Assembly (NCBI GenBank): GCA_013076295.1
Contig: RQOL01000952.1
Location: 1-64,000 of the forward strand
DNA length: 64,000 nucleotides
Direction: 5' to 3'
Source: Sanderia malayensis
Lineage: Eukaryota > Cnidaria > Scyphozoa > Semaeostomeae > Pelagiidae
The translations under genes and the position numbers were made by a program. The notes below the pieces were generated by a model. It searched no databases. It was not told the DNA's origin and worked only from the letters and a program-made list of their open reading frames with translations. Below, one piece after another: positions 1 through 11,000 of the stretch. The stretch's first letter is position 1. The number at the start of each line of letters is the position of its first letter.

Positions 1-89
1 CTGAAACAATACTCCATTCACAGTCTTAAATTATTTTAGTAAATGCATAAAATGAAATAATATCTCTATTTTCAGGTAAATATCTCGCA

Positions 90-963
90 AGAAAAAGAAA
101 AGGGCTCACGATTTGAAGGAGAAGTTTTTAGCAGAACTTAGCGAATGCAGACATCAGCTTCAACTTAAGTTGGACGAAATCACATGTTGTATTTGTTTAC
201 CTTTCATATTCATCAATTTTGGAATGGTGATTGATATTTTGGTAAAATGACTTTGACTTACATGTGTCAGTAGGTTTCCATGCTGAAATGTTTTGGATGC
301 TTTTGATCAGTTCATTTCTTTTCATTCCACAGCCGGAAAAAACATCACACCTAAATTAATTTCAGAATGGAAAAAAGAGGAAGCAAGACTTTTTGCAGTT
401 GAGTCCAGGTGATTTTTTTCCTATTTCTGGTTTAAATTTTTCAGAAGGCCATATGATTACAAATTCATATACTTTATTTGCCATTAATGTCCAAATCACC
501 CTGCAATGGTCAAAAGAAACGTTACATGCCATAAACTTGTGGCTTCATTTACTTTTTTGTGAAAAAATAGTGTTATTAATATCTTGTTAAAACTGTTCCG
601 GAGAGTGCCTCTTCAATTTTTCAAATTGTGATCACAATTTTATCATAGTTTCCTACCAATCTACGTCTTCTTGGGAACTTGAATACACTCGGCTATTGTG
701 GGACCACGTTCAACGTCGGTAAATATACTCGTATTTATTTTGTTATTTATCGTAATGCTTTGCAATATAATTTTGACAGTATCCATGGTTTTTGAGTCTG
801 GTGACTTCCCAATTCCGATGTAAATTTGATTTTTACAAGTTTGCTTTTCGCATTTCTCTAACCTCAAACAACCAGAAGGTTCTACAACCCTGATAAAGCT
901 CTACATGATAAATAACCATAATGCAACTTTCTTTTTAACCTGTGTTAACATGAGTAATGTCAT

Positions 964-994
<31 letters not shown>

Positions 995-2253
995 GATGCG
1001 AAGCGAGGATTTGAATGTTTCCATCTGTTCTTCACGTTATGCTTGTTCTCGATTTTCTTCAAATTGTTATCAAGCCTAAAAGAAATATAATTTGTGCTTA
1101 AATTTCCAATTTCAAAACACAGTGAATGTATTTTGCACTGAATACACACAAATCCTAACCAAACCTATATCGTAACCCATCAAACCCATACATACGACAT
1201 ATATACACGGCAAATGCAATGCTTGAGCAATAAGGTTAGCAAACAACTAAATTACTTCAAAAATTCAATCGTCAATCAAGGAAAATTTGCAGCAACATTT
1301 GTTTGGTATTTAGATATCACACAAGAAAGTATATACCTCTTTACTTTCGCAATCAACTCTTTTGACCCTTCTTCTGTGTCACTGTAATTTGATGATGCAA
1401 TTGAATTTCTGAAAAACAAGGAAAAATCATTGTGTACTCCTTTTGCTTAAACAGTGCAAATATACATATATTATACATATAATTATATGTATAATATAAT
1501 ATATATACACATATATATTACAAATATACATATATAATTATATATATAAATATGTAATTAATTAATTACCTTCTGATGATTGCAATTTAGCAAGAAACTT
1601 GAAGTAACGGCTACAAACTTGTTGTCTTTGTCTGGATTTCTATCCTGCTCTGCTTATGGCATTGAGCACTATCATTGCACAAGGACTCGCACTGAATTAT
1701 TATATATATGTATATTTGCACTGTTTAAGCAAAAGGAGTACACAATGATTTTTCCTTGTTTTTCAGAAATTCGATTGCATCATCAAATTACAGTGACACA
1801 GAGGAAGGGTCAAAAGAGTTGATTGCGAAAGTAAAGAGGTATATACTTTCTTGTGTGATATCTAAATACCAAACAAATGTTGCTGCAAATTTTCCTTGAT
1901 TGACGATTGAATTTTTGAAGTAATTTAGTTGTTTGCTAACCTTATTGCTCAAGCAATGCATTTGCCGTGTATATATGTCGTATGTATGGGTTTGATGGGT
2001 TACGATATAGGTTTGGTTAGGATTTGTGTGTATTCAGTGCAAAATACATTCACTGTGTTTTGAAATTGGAAATTTAAGCACAAATTATATTTCTTTTAGG
2101 CTTGATAACAATTTGAAGAAAATCGAGAACAAGCATAACGTGAAGAACAGATGGAAACATTCAAATCCTCGCTTCGCATCTGCCATACGTCAGATAGAGG
2201 CTGAAAGAAGAGATGTGTTTCTTGGGAAACTCCATTCATTGTCAGTTGAGTGA
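90..2253 (+). pseudogene. Multi-exon gene fragment, possibly KDZ-transposase related
   Basis: Two exons join cleanly. Exon 333-408 (after ttccacAG, before GTgatt) encodes a peptide ending WKKEEARLFAVES in phase 2. Exon 2100-2253 (after ttcttttAG) completes an Arg codon and reads LDNNLKKIENKHNVKNRW..., ending FLGKLHSLSVE then TGA. A third candidate exon at about 90-185 encodes a lysine-rich helix (RAHDLKEKFLAELSECR...) in a compatible phase, but its donor GTTGTA is weak and a stop lies just upstream, so it may be shifted. The charged helical style with an 'RW' core and a final 'LHSL.VE' reminds me of the region N-terminal to KDZ (Zisupton-like) transposase cores, but I cannot confirm this. Both ends of the gene are missing. 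The intron between the two firm exons contains a large inverted repeat. Exon calls are fairly firm; the family is a guess. Confidence 0.45.
989..2186. repeat. Long inverted repeat (palindrome), arms about 486 bp
   Basis: The left arm, 989 to about 1474, is the reverse complement of the right arm, about 1701-2186; position sums are constant (3175) wherever checked and I saw no mismatch in the stretches compared. The spacer of about 226 bp is AT-rich, with many TATATA tracts. The right arm contains the acceptor and most of the exon at 2100-2253; the left arm is an inverted copy of it lying in the upstream intron. A (TA)n tract of about 27 bp abuts the outer left end (963-990). No TIR or target duplication was found at the outer ends. 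Confidence 0.85.
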
Positions 2254-2924
2254 CACCTAAAGCTGATTCTCAAACAAAAGTATTCAAGTTAGTGGTTTTT
2301 TGTTTGCGAACGAAGGTTCAAACGGAGAAGTTTAGATTTACCTTGCATTGCTTTTGCTGTGACTTGGTTTGTTTTGCTGAGCTGATTAGCTCCGTTTTGT
2401 TTAGTTTTTAGCTTAACTTTGTTTTTATTTCAGTTTAGATTAGTTTAGCAGATTTGTATATTTTTTGTAACGACGAAAACTTTCTTAATCCATGGTTGTC
2501 ATTTCAAACTTTAATTTTTTTCTTGTAGTTGGACAAAAACAAGCTGTCCGCTTGCCACGACTTGTAAACCAACAGTCGAAAACGATGTAAAATAAAATTT
2601 TAGATAAAATGGCGTTAAAAATAGACAGTTCTACTTTTTGAAGTTGTGAGTGGTAGTGTTGAGTCAACTCTTGTCTAGCGTCAACAAATCGAATGCGTTA
2701 TAATTGAAGTCGAAGACACCGTCCTAACGAAAAGTTATAAGAATATTTAATTTATTAGTGTTAAGGTTTATATTAGGTCATTTGCAGTTTAAGATCCTAT
2801 CTTGAGTTAAAAAAAATAGGTGTCTTTCTTGAGACTGATCTGTTTGTCTTTGCCGCCCATTCAATGATTATATATTTCAAAGGACACAAGTCTTTTTATG
2901 TAGCTATGCTCTAATTTTATCAAG
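2254..2924. other. Non-coding, nothing recognised
   Basis: AT-rich sequence with T runs and TTTAGTTTAG-type stretches; only short chance frames. No repeat, RNA gene or regulatory site could be supported here. Confidence 0.5.
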
Positions 2925-3950
2925 ATATTCACCCTTTATTGCTAAAATGCATCATTATGTTTCACTCGCCCCAGACCCCTTAAGGAATAAATATGTTTAT
3001 ATTTCGCAATTAGAAGGTTTCCTTCGTCAGAAATGTTGCTACCTTTATTGGAACATCAAAGTTGGAACGTTTTGAGACAATTACATGTTATAATTTGGAA
3101 ATAGTCTCAAATTTTTGGCAAAATGTGTTTCAAATTTAGCGAAAGTGCATCTGAGAAATTCTATTTGATATTTTGGATTTTTTTTAACAATTTGAAAAAA
3201 TTCTTCTTGCTTTTGATGTTAGGATGCCTTCACATAGTGGATAATGATTTAAAGAAGATTTTGTTAAAAATTCGCCTTTCTATAGCTAAAATGCAACATT
3301 ATGTTTCACTCGCCCCAGACCCCTTAAGCAACATAAATGGCTATATTTGGCAATTAGAAGGTTTATTTTGACGGAAATGTTGCTACCTTTATTGGAACAT
3401 CAAAGTTGGAATGTTTTAAAAGCATTACATTATATCACCATCATCTCCGTGGCCGTATCGGCAGTGGGTGCACCCATTTGAACACTACATCTTTCCAGCG
3501 TTCTCGGTCCTTCGCCAGCTCCTTCAACTCCCCCAACCTCTTTCCACTCCAGTCCTTCAAGTTCTCCTGCCAGTTCCCTTGTGGTCTTCCTCTGCCTCTT
3601 CTCCCTTTTGTTCCTCCTTCGATGACCGCTCTTAGTAATCTTAGTCTTCTCACCTCGTGTCCGTAGAATTTCAACTTCCTTTTCTTCACCATCTCTGCAA
3701 ATCCCTCCAACTCCTGTCCACAGATCTCTGTTACTCTCGCCATTACCCACTCATTGGTTTTCTTGTCTTTCCATGAGATGCCTAGCAGTCTCCTGTATGT
3801 TTTCATCTCGAACGCTCTCAGCCTTTTCTCATCCCCTTTGCTCACTGTCCAACTTTCTCATGCATACATTATATGGTTTGCAAAAAATCACAATTTTTGG
3901 CAAAATGTGTTTCAAATGTAGCGAAAATTACACTTACACAAACTTATTCG
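2925..3950. repeat. Diverged tandem duplication, unit about 340 bp
   Basis: The segment around 2940-3180 (marked by TTTCACTCGCCCCAGACCCC, then TTGCTACCTTTATTGGAACA, then TTTTTGGCAAAATGTGTTTC) recurs at about 3282-3425 and resumes at 3875-3945 after an interruption. The interruption is the LINE fragment at 3436-3864, inserted into the second unit. A third, shorter echo (AGCAACATTATG) is seen near 3954. Confidence 0.75.
3436..3864 (-). mobile_element. 5'-truncated non-LTR retrotransposon (LINE) with target-site duplication
   Basis: Minus-strand coding (about 3845 down to 3441) gives the C-terminal end of a LINE endonuclease-reverse transcriptase polyprotein: FEMKTYRRLLGISWKDKKTN, then KRRKLKFYGHEVRR, then GRRGRGRPQGNW and ELAKDRERWKDVV. 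This is the familiar RT C-terminal tail of RTE/jockey-like elements (family knowledge). The 3' end in element orientation closes with a short ATGATGGTG tail. The insert is flanked by the 10-bp direct repeat tacattatat at 3426-3435 and 3865-3874, a clean target-site duplication. Only about 430 bp were copied, so it is a dead 5'-truncated copy. Confidence 0.85.
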
Positions 3951-4648
3951 GTATAGCAACATTATGTTGTATAATTTTGCAGCGTTAGGCGTAAGCGTGA
4001 TTCCTCTATAGTTATTGGCAACTCCAAGGTCCCCTTTTTTGGAAAGGGTACAATGCAACCTTTTTTCCAGATTTTTCTATATATAGGTTTATGAAAAAAT
4101 ATAGCAAAAATAGAACGCATGAAAACATTTATTGTAAATTCTTGAAATGTTTCATAATTTCTACAAACATTCTTCCCGTATGTAGCAATAAGACCCCTAC
4201 TCAGACCTGATCAACAACTCTGGCTACATTTTACAAATGGAGACAGAAAGAGCAACTATTTCAACATATACCCTGCCCAATGTTTAGAGATGGTAGACAA
4301 TTCAATAATAATTCTACACAGAATGAAACAAAAGTAAAGATACAAATGTGTATAATCATTATTTTATATAAACAGCACGAAACATTTGTATAAAAAAGGA
4401 TTACATTTCTATACTATACAATACTCGATATGTTCAGTTATGCAATAAACAGTAGGTTCAAGTGTCCGAGGTTAGCTTTGGAAGAGACATGAATTTGTGT
4501 TGTGCAATTGGGGTTACCAAAATGCATGCACAGGGATCAAGAATAAAATCAAAGATGTCAATGCAGTAAGCAGTAATTACTTTTCAAATAATAAACGCCC
4601 GGAATTCATTAGCTAAAATCATATAAATATGGAGAATTAAATTAAAGC
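3951..4648. other. Non-coding, nothing recognised
   Basis: AT-rich sequence with a few TATATA tracts. No coding frame, repeat or RNA signal that I can support. Confidence 0.5.
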
Positions 4649-4651
4649 CTA

Positions 4652-4983
4652 CCGTATTTCCTCGATTAAACGCCCCGAGCCTTTATTACACTCAGCACTT
4701 TTTGAGGGGGTGCCTAATCGAGGGGGGCCATTATTCGAAGGGGGGACCTTTATTAGAAAGTACAAGATCACAGGCTCTGTCGTTGGGTCTAGAAAAAAAG
4801 AAAATGGTTTAGTTGAGCCTTGCTTTATCGAGCAACAACGTGGAAAATGAAAGTCGCCATGGTTTTGCAGAAAGAGGGGACGTTTAATCGAGGGGGCGTT
4901 TATTCCAAAAGCTGGCAGCATAAGGGGGCGTTTATTCGAGGGGGCGTTTAATCGAGGGAGGGCATTTAAGCAAGGAAATACGG
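4652..4983. mobile_element. MITE, CCGTATTTC family, TA target duplications
   Basis: Terminal inverted repeats: left CCGTATTTCCTCGATTAAAC, right (reversed) CCGTATTTCCTTGCTTAAAT, flanked on both sides by TA (4650-4651 and 4984-4985). The interior is filled with TCGAGGGGG(C)GTTTATT-type repeats. No coding capacity. A TA duplication is typical of Tc1/mariner-like and a few other superfamilies; superfamily not assigned. A second, longer member lies at 14401-14988. Confidence 0.75.
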
Positions 4984-5067
4984 TATGTTTCTTTTTTGCT
5001 TCTGCTTGTTGTTCTTAAAAATTAAAAGTTAGTGATACAATAATTGAAAGCTAAGTTTCCTTTTTAC

Positions 5068-8000
5068 CTAATGTAAGTTCAATTCCTTTAATCTGTTCTT
5101 CACAGATTTTGTGAATGCTTTATCAATGACGACTTCAGACGTCGAGTTCTTTTGGGGAGTTGAACAACTTAACACATGTCCGTCAGCATTTTTTATAATA
5201 TTTAGCTTCTTGATTGATGCAACTTCATCGAGATGTTTGAAGCATTGCCCACTTATTTTCTGTAGCCAACGCCCAGGAATTGCTTGGTCTTCACTTAAGC
5301 AGCCCAGATCTTCATTACTGTCTTCATATAAAAACAGCCAAAATGTTTTGGGCGCATTTGTAAATGTTGCAACAATCATCCCACCACTGTTATTGTTCTG
5401 CCGGATTAGTTCAAGCGCTTCTTCTGAGAAGAAGGACGAATATCTGGCATCGATTTCTTCATATTCCTCCTTTCTCAACATTGTCAAAACGTCCACTTCG
5501 TTTTCTTGAATTTTTTGTCCACCGTTCAACGCACTTTTAGCAATGGTTTCATCCACCAATTTCAAAATACATCCCGGCAAAGATATTTCACTTGGATTTG
5601 CCATGATGATAAACTTAATATTTTCTTTGACCTGCATGATTTTGTTTATGTCCTTTTGACCATAATCACATGGTCTTTTGATTTTGCCATCTTTGCTCTT
5701 CCATTCCACATCTTCAGGGATTCCTTGAATTGCAAACCCACCTTTCAAGTAGGCCACTTTGGCCACTTTAGAGTTGATTGCTTTTGCTGGAAAGTAATAA
5801 ACATATTAACTTGCTTTGAGCAAAAATACTGACATTGTTTTATCTGAGCTATTATTTTGCACAACGAGACAAAACAATTAACATTTTCCAGCCCTCTTTT
5901 ATGCACTTCATTTAATAATAAATGTTAACGTATATTGAGCGATGCTAAGATGTCATGCTAACATCATTTTCCAGCCACATGAAACCCACCAACGTGTTTT
6001 ATTAAGTGAATCACATTTAAACAAGGACAAAGTAATTGCTCACAATGATTTCATGATGTGAAATCACAAACCAAATTGTATATATTAACTTGAAAAAAGA
6101 AACAAATACAGTATATATATAAAACAAGAAAACATTCAGCATACCATATTCTTTGCTGAATAGATTCTGCAAATCTTGATAAGAATAAGTAAATTCTTTT
6201 TGTGTTGGTTCTAAAATTGAAACATAATTCTATAACTTTCACTTTATGTTTCAAAATACCACCAATTCTTATATTCTAAACATACAGAAAAAATTAAAAA
6301 TCAATCAGATAATCTAATATATATATTCTGCGGAGGTCACGTGATGACGCACTTTCTTGCCAAAAACAATAGATTCGACCCGAAACAATAGGTCGAACGC
6401 CCAAAAACAATTATGCCGAAACGGCGAATCGGTGATCAATAAGGCTTTTTTGAATGGGGGCGCACAAGGTTGGCACTTGCATGGAAAGGCTCCGTTTCTG
6501 GCGTAGGCAAAAGTTATCTATTTTTGGAAGCCTATTTTAAAAGAATTTTTGAGTTATTCCATTACTTATCCTACTAATTGTGCTATCACGAAAAAACGAC
6601 GGTTTACGCTGGCGAAACTTCCAAATTCGCGTCGCGAACTCCAATTTCGAAGAAAGCGTTCGCTCTTCACGTGACGCGTTTCGCCTTTTGCTGCAATTTG
6701 ATTGGCTCCTTCGTGACTCCACGTGAAAAGTCACGCGTTTTTCGTTATCATGCAAATTAGCCCTCGGGTTGAACAGCAGGTACTTTTGGAGAAGACGCGC
6801 ATTTTTGTTTTCAACACAAAGGATAACTGGGCGCCTTTCAAAGTGTTTTACGACCTGAATTATCTTTGTAAAGCCTTGCTAATTGTTTGAGAGACCTCTG
6901 GAAAATTACAGGAGACAATTGAGAACACAGGTGATGTTCTCAAGAACACAGTTTTGTTTTGTTTTTTGAGTGAGATAGTTTTAGTTTTTGTACGACCGCC
7001 ATTGTTGCTTCGGCATACTGTGACGCTTAGGCCTAATGTAAACAAAGTCAAAGTTTTAAAAACAAATTATGATACGCGATTATGAGGCGAGCGGAGCGAG
7101 CCAAACTATTGTAAGAGGAGTAGCCAGAGGCATGAGCGGGAGCGAATGCAGCGCACGAAGTGCGCCCTATCAGTCAATGTTTCTTGATAACAGATAGACA
7201 GGCGAGCGCAGCGAGCTAACCCATTGTACGTGGGATTGAAAGGGGCATGAGCGTTAGCGAATGCAGCGCACGAATTGCGCCAACCATAGGCGAGCGCAGC
7301 GAGCTAACCCATTGTACATGGGGTTGAAAGAGGCATGAGCAAAGCGAATGCAGCGCACGAAGTGCGCCCTATCAGTCAATGTTTCTTGATAATAGATGGA
7401 CAGGCGAGAGCAGCGAGCTAACCCATTGTAAGTGGGGTTGAAAGACGCATGAGCGAAGCGAATGCAGCGCACGAAGTGTGCCCTACCCGTCAATGTTTCT
7501 TGATAATAGATGGACAGGCGAGCGCAGCGAGCTAACTCATTGTAAGTGGGGTTGAAAGGGGCATGAGCGATGCGAATGCAGCGCACGAAGTGCGCCCTAT
7601 CAGTCAATGTTTCTTGATAATAAATAGACAGGCGAGCGCAGCAAGCTAACCCATTGTACGTGGGGTTGAAAGAGGCATGAGCGAAGCGAATGCAGCGCAC
7701 GAAGTGCGCCCTATCAGGCAATGTTTCTTGATAATAGATAGACAGGCGAGCACAGCGAGCTAACCCATTGTACGTGGGGTTGAAAGGGGCATGAGCGTTA
7801 GCGAATGCAGCACACGAAGTGTGCCAACCAGATTAAGCCTTTTTTACTTGACGGGCTGGGGCGAACGAGCGAAGCGAATGATGACCCCTAGTTTCTATAT
7901 ATTTTATGTGTATGTTGACACACTACTGAGATACACAGAGACCCCAAAGATCATAGGTACTGCAGGTTACATACAATACAATGACAAAAATTGACTTGGG

Positions 8001-11000
8001 ATCTTTGCTCTCAGATATCCATTGAGCAGGATAACAAACTTTACACTTTAAGGATGCTTAAAATCAACTTGTAATGCTGAAATTTACACACACCCAACTC
8101 AAACTTATACACATCTTTGAGAAGGTATGAAGCCTGCCAAATTGAACAAATGTAACTCCATAATAAGAAACTTACCAAAATATTTCCTGAATTGAGAGTC
8201 GATGTTGCTGTTGCTGTTTAAGCAGTCAATGCCCCTTTGTGGTCCATAATAACTAACATCATTATTCTCATCAATCAAAATATTGGCACTTTCAACACCA
8301 AGTTGCTCAAGAATCGTTATCTGCAAAAAGTGCAGAAGATTACGTATATGAAAATTTAATTTAATTTCTTTATATGAAAATGTTCATACAGTTTAAACAA
8401 CCATTAACAAAAATATATACCATATAAATCAATCAAAAGGGCCTTCTGTAATTTTGTTGAGTTGGGATCTCACAGTTAAAACATCATCTCTAGCTGATTC
8501 ACCCCTGTATACACCATTTGACACACAGGTAAACAATATATATAAATTTGATACTTTTGAGGTATTAAAAAGCAACAAGCCCCTACATGTTTACTAGTGT
8601 TACTTTGTCTGTAAAATTAACATAATTTGTATTTTGTACCCCCTGGAAAATACAAATTCCATATTTGAATTTCTGATGGGGTGAACGAGGTAAAAGCTAC
8701 CATCATATTAACTGGAACACAGCCTTAAGAATGATGCCAAATAAAATAATAAAATTTTCACCTCATTCAGGAGCCTTTTTTGTGTTTCTTTATGAGTTCT
8801 GACTTTTCCTTGTCAGTCATGTCATTTGTGGAAAGGTCAATTTCATTCAATCGCTTTGCTTCATTATGACAACTTTCCCTTTCTGACGTTTTGAGAACTT
8901 TCCACTCATTGGATACAAAACTGTTTCTCTCTGAATTACTTTTGAAGCCCTTCAGCTTTCCTAAATGGAAATCAATAAATACTAAAATCGTAGCGGCAAA
9001 GGTGTCCGCATCAAAGGCAACCCAGTCGACGTGTTGTAGCCCCCGTAGCCCTTTCGTGCCCCTCTTATTCTTTTCCAAAAGCACTCTCATTTACTCCCCT
9101 TCATCTCCTCCAGTGTCAAGGCTCTTTTTGGCTAAAAATTCCTTTTAATTTTAAAGATATTTCCACTTTTCTACTTTCAAAATTCTTCCCCCTCCGTTTT
9201 CCTGTAACGAGGTCTTTCTCTTTGGTGTGAGAGGATGGCGTGCCTACTGTCTTGCTGGCCTTTCGTTTTGCGTGCAAGGTAGATGTCTAGAGCTTCACCA
9301 CGGCGTCTGGATAATGTTAGCCTTCATGAAATGACCGTTCCTGCGATGTCTTGCCTCGCTGAGCCTTTTCGAAACAATGAAACCCTGTTACGTTTCGCGC
9401 TCATCCGCTCGCATCCTCTGTTACCGTGGTCTTTGATTGACGAGGAACAGGAAAGTGTTCAATTGATTTTTCATTTTCGAATTTGGGATGGGCAGGCAAT
9501 GGCAAACCCAAAACCAAATGGATTTTTTTCGTTGGATAACTGAACTGTTATATTTTTGCTGCCGTTTTACTTGAGATTTCCAACCAAAAGCTTCAAGATT
9601 TAACTGGTAAGTGGCTAAGTTCTTTCTATTTTGCCTTTACTAAACTTCTTTCTATACCTCTTCTTATCGTGAATTCATTATATTCAGGTCAATCAACTGG
9701 TTTATAGAAATTTTTGATACTAAGACGATGAATGATCAAATTCTGCTTTTATAATAACAGGTCTCGATACGACGATCTAAATCACGAATTTCAGAAACAG
9801 CAATTTCGGGATTTCACTGAACCGAAGGCGTTCTAAACACGTGGAGTTGCCTAAAAGCTATTTTGGTGATTTACTATTGACGATTCGCCATCCGCCTGCT
9901 AAAATTGTGGATTCATCTTTCATGCACATCACTTTCTTTTTGGATAAAATAAACGTGTGTTCACGCTGGAAAAGATTGCTTAAATTCCACGTGGATTAAA
10001 AATTCTACAAGTGCCCACAACTGACCGTAAGCTGCTATTCACAACACGAACGTGGATTTGGCCTGTAAAATACGTGAGTGAATTGCTTAAAAACTTTGAT
10101 TATCCGCTGTACTTAATATCACCTTTATACTTTAACAATTTTTATATATACCTGCGTGTTTAAAAGCATTTTACTAAGGGGCCCCACTAAACTTTTCATA
10201 ACGCGCTTCTGTATTGCTGTCTTGAAATTCGTGTAGTTGTAAACATGTGTTATTGAGTGTCATCTGTTGTATTAAAATTGTGTATTCTTTAATCGAAATC
10301 TCGAACGACATTGATAAATTCAGTCCGAATCTGCTTTCTTATATTATGTACTCACAAATCTGATCCTTCGTTCACAAAGCATCTCTGGATGGGGTTCGAG
10401 TAGAGGCATTTCTGCCACGCTGGCTAAATTGTTGCTGAAAATTGTGCATCGGAGAAAACATGGACCTGGTGTGTTCCGGGAATGTATGGAACTTTTAAAA
10501 CTTGCATAATTTCAACTGAAAGTATATTACTTTGCGTGTCCATCCCATCTTTGTTGAAGATTGCTTTCCCACTCAGATCGAAGGCAAAAAACAGGAGAAA
10601 CCCACCCCACTTCGGTTTAAGATCGCTGTCCCACTCAGATCGAAGGCCAAAACAGCATAACCCCACCCCACTTTTGTTGAACATCGCTGTTCCACTCAGA
10701 TCGAAGGCCAAAACAAAATAACCCCACCCCACTTTCTTGCCAAAAACAATAGATTCGACCCGAAACAATAGGTCGAACGCCTCAAAACAATGGGCCGAAA
10801 CGGCGAACCGAGTAATCAAAAAGGCTTTTTTGTTTGTACATTTATTGTGCTAAATTTCAAATGGAAAGTGCCAATTATTAATTAGACCAAGGTTATCTAT
10901 TTTTGGTTTCGTTTTTTTAAAGTTCTTTTGAATTATTTCATTAATTATTCTGCTAATTGTGCTATCACGAAAAAACTACAGTTTACGGTGGCGAAAATTC

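Noticed and set aside
3123..3371. 82-residue plus-strand frame
   Set aside because: Spans a tandem duplication joint; AT-driven composition, no domain.
4649..4921. 90-residue minus-strand frame in the 4.65-kb element
   Set aside because: Lies wholly in the MITE and its subterminal repeats.
7254..7721. 155-residue minus-strand frame with a repeated HFVRCIRFAHA pattern
   Set aside because: It is the ~115-bp Helitron satellite translated; the repeat of the peptide follows from the DNA repeat.
7085..7840. Tandem repeats considered as a CRISPR array
   Set aside because: Units are contiguous ~115-bp satellites without unique spacers, in a eukaryotic transposon, with no cas genes.
10424..10819. 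131-residue minus-strand frame with repeated FDLSG motif
   Set aside because: Arises from three 61-bp tandem repeats; no family similarity.
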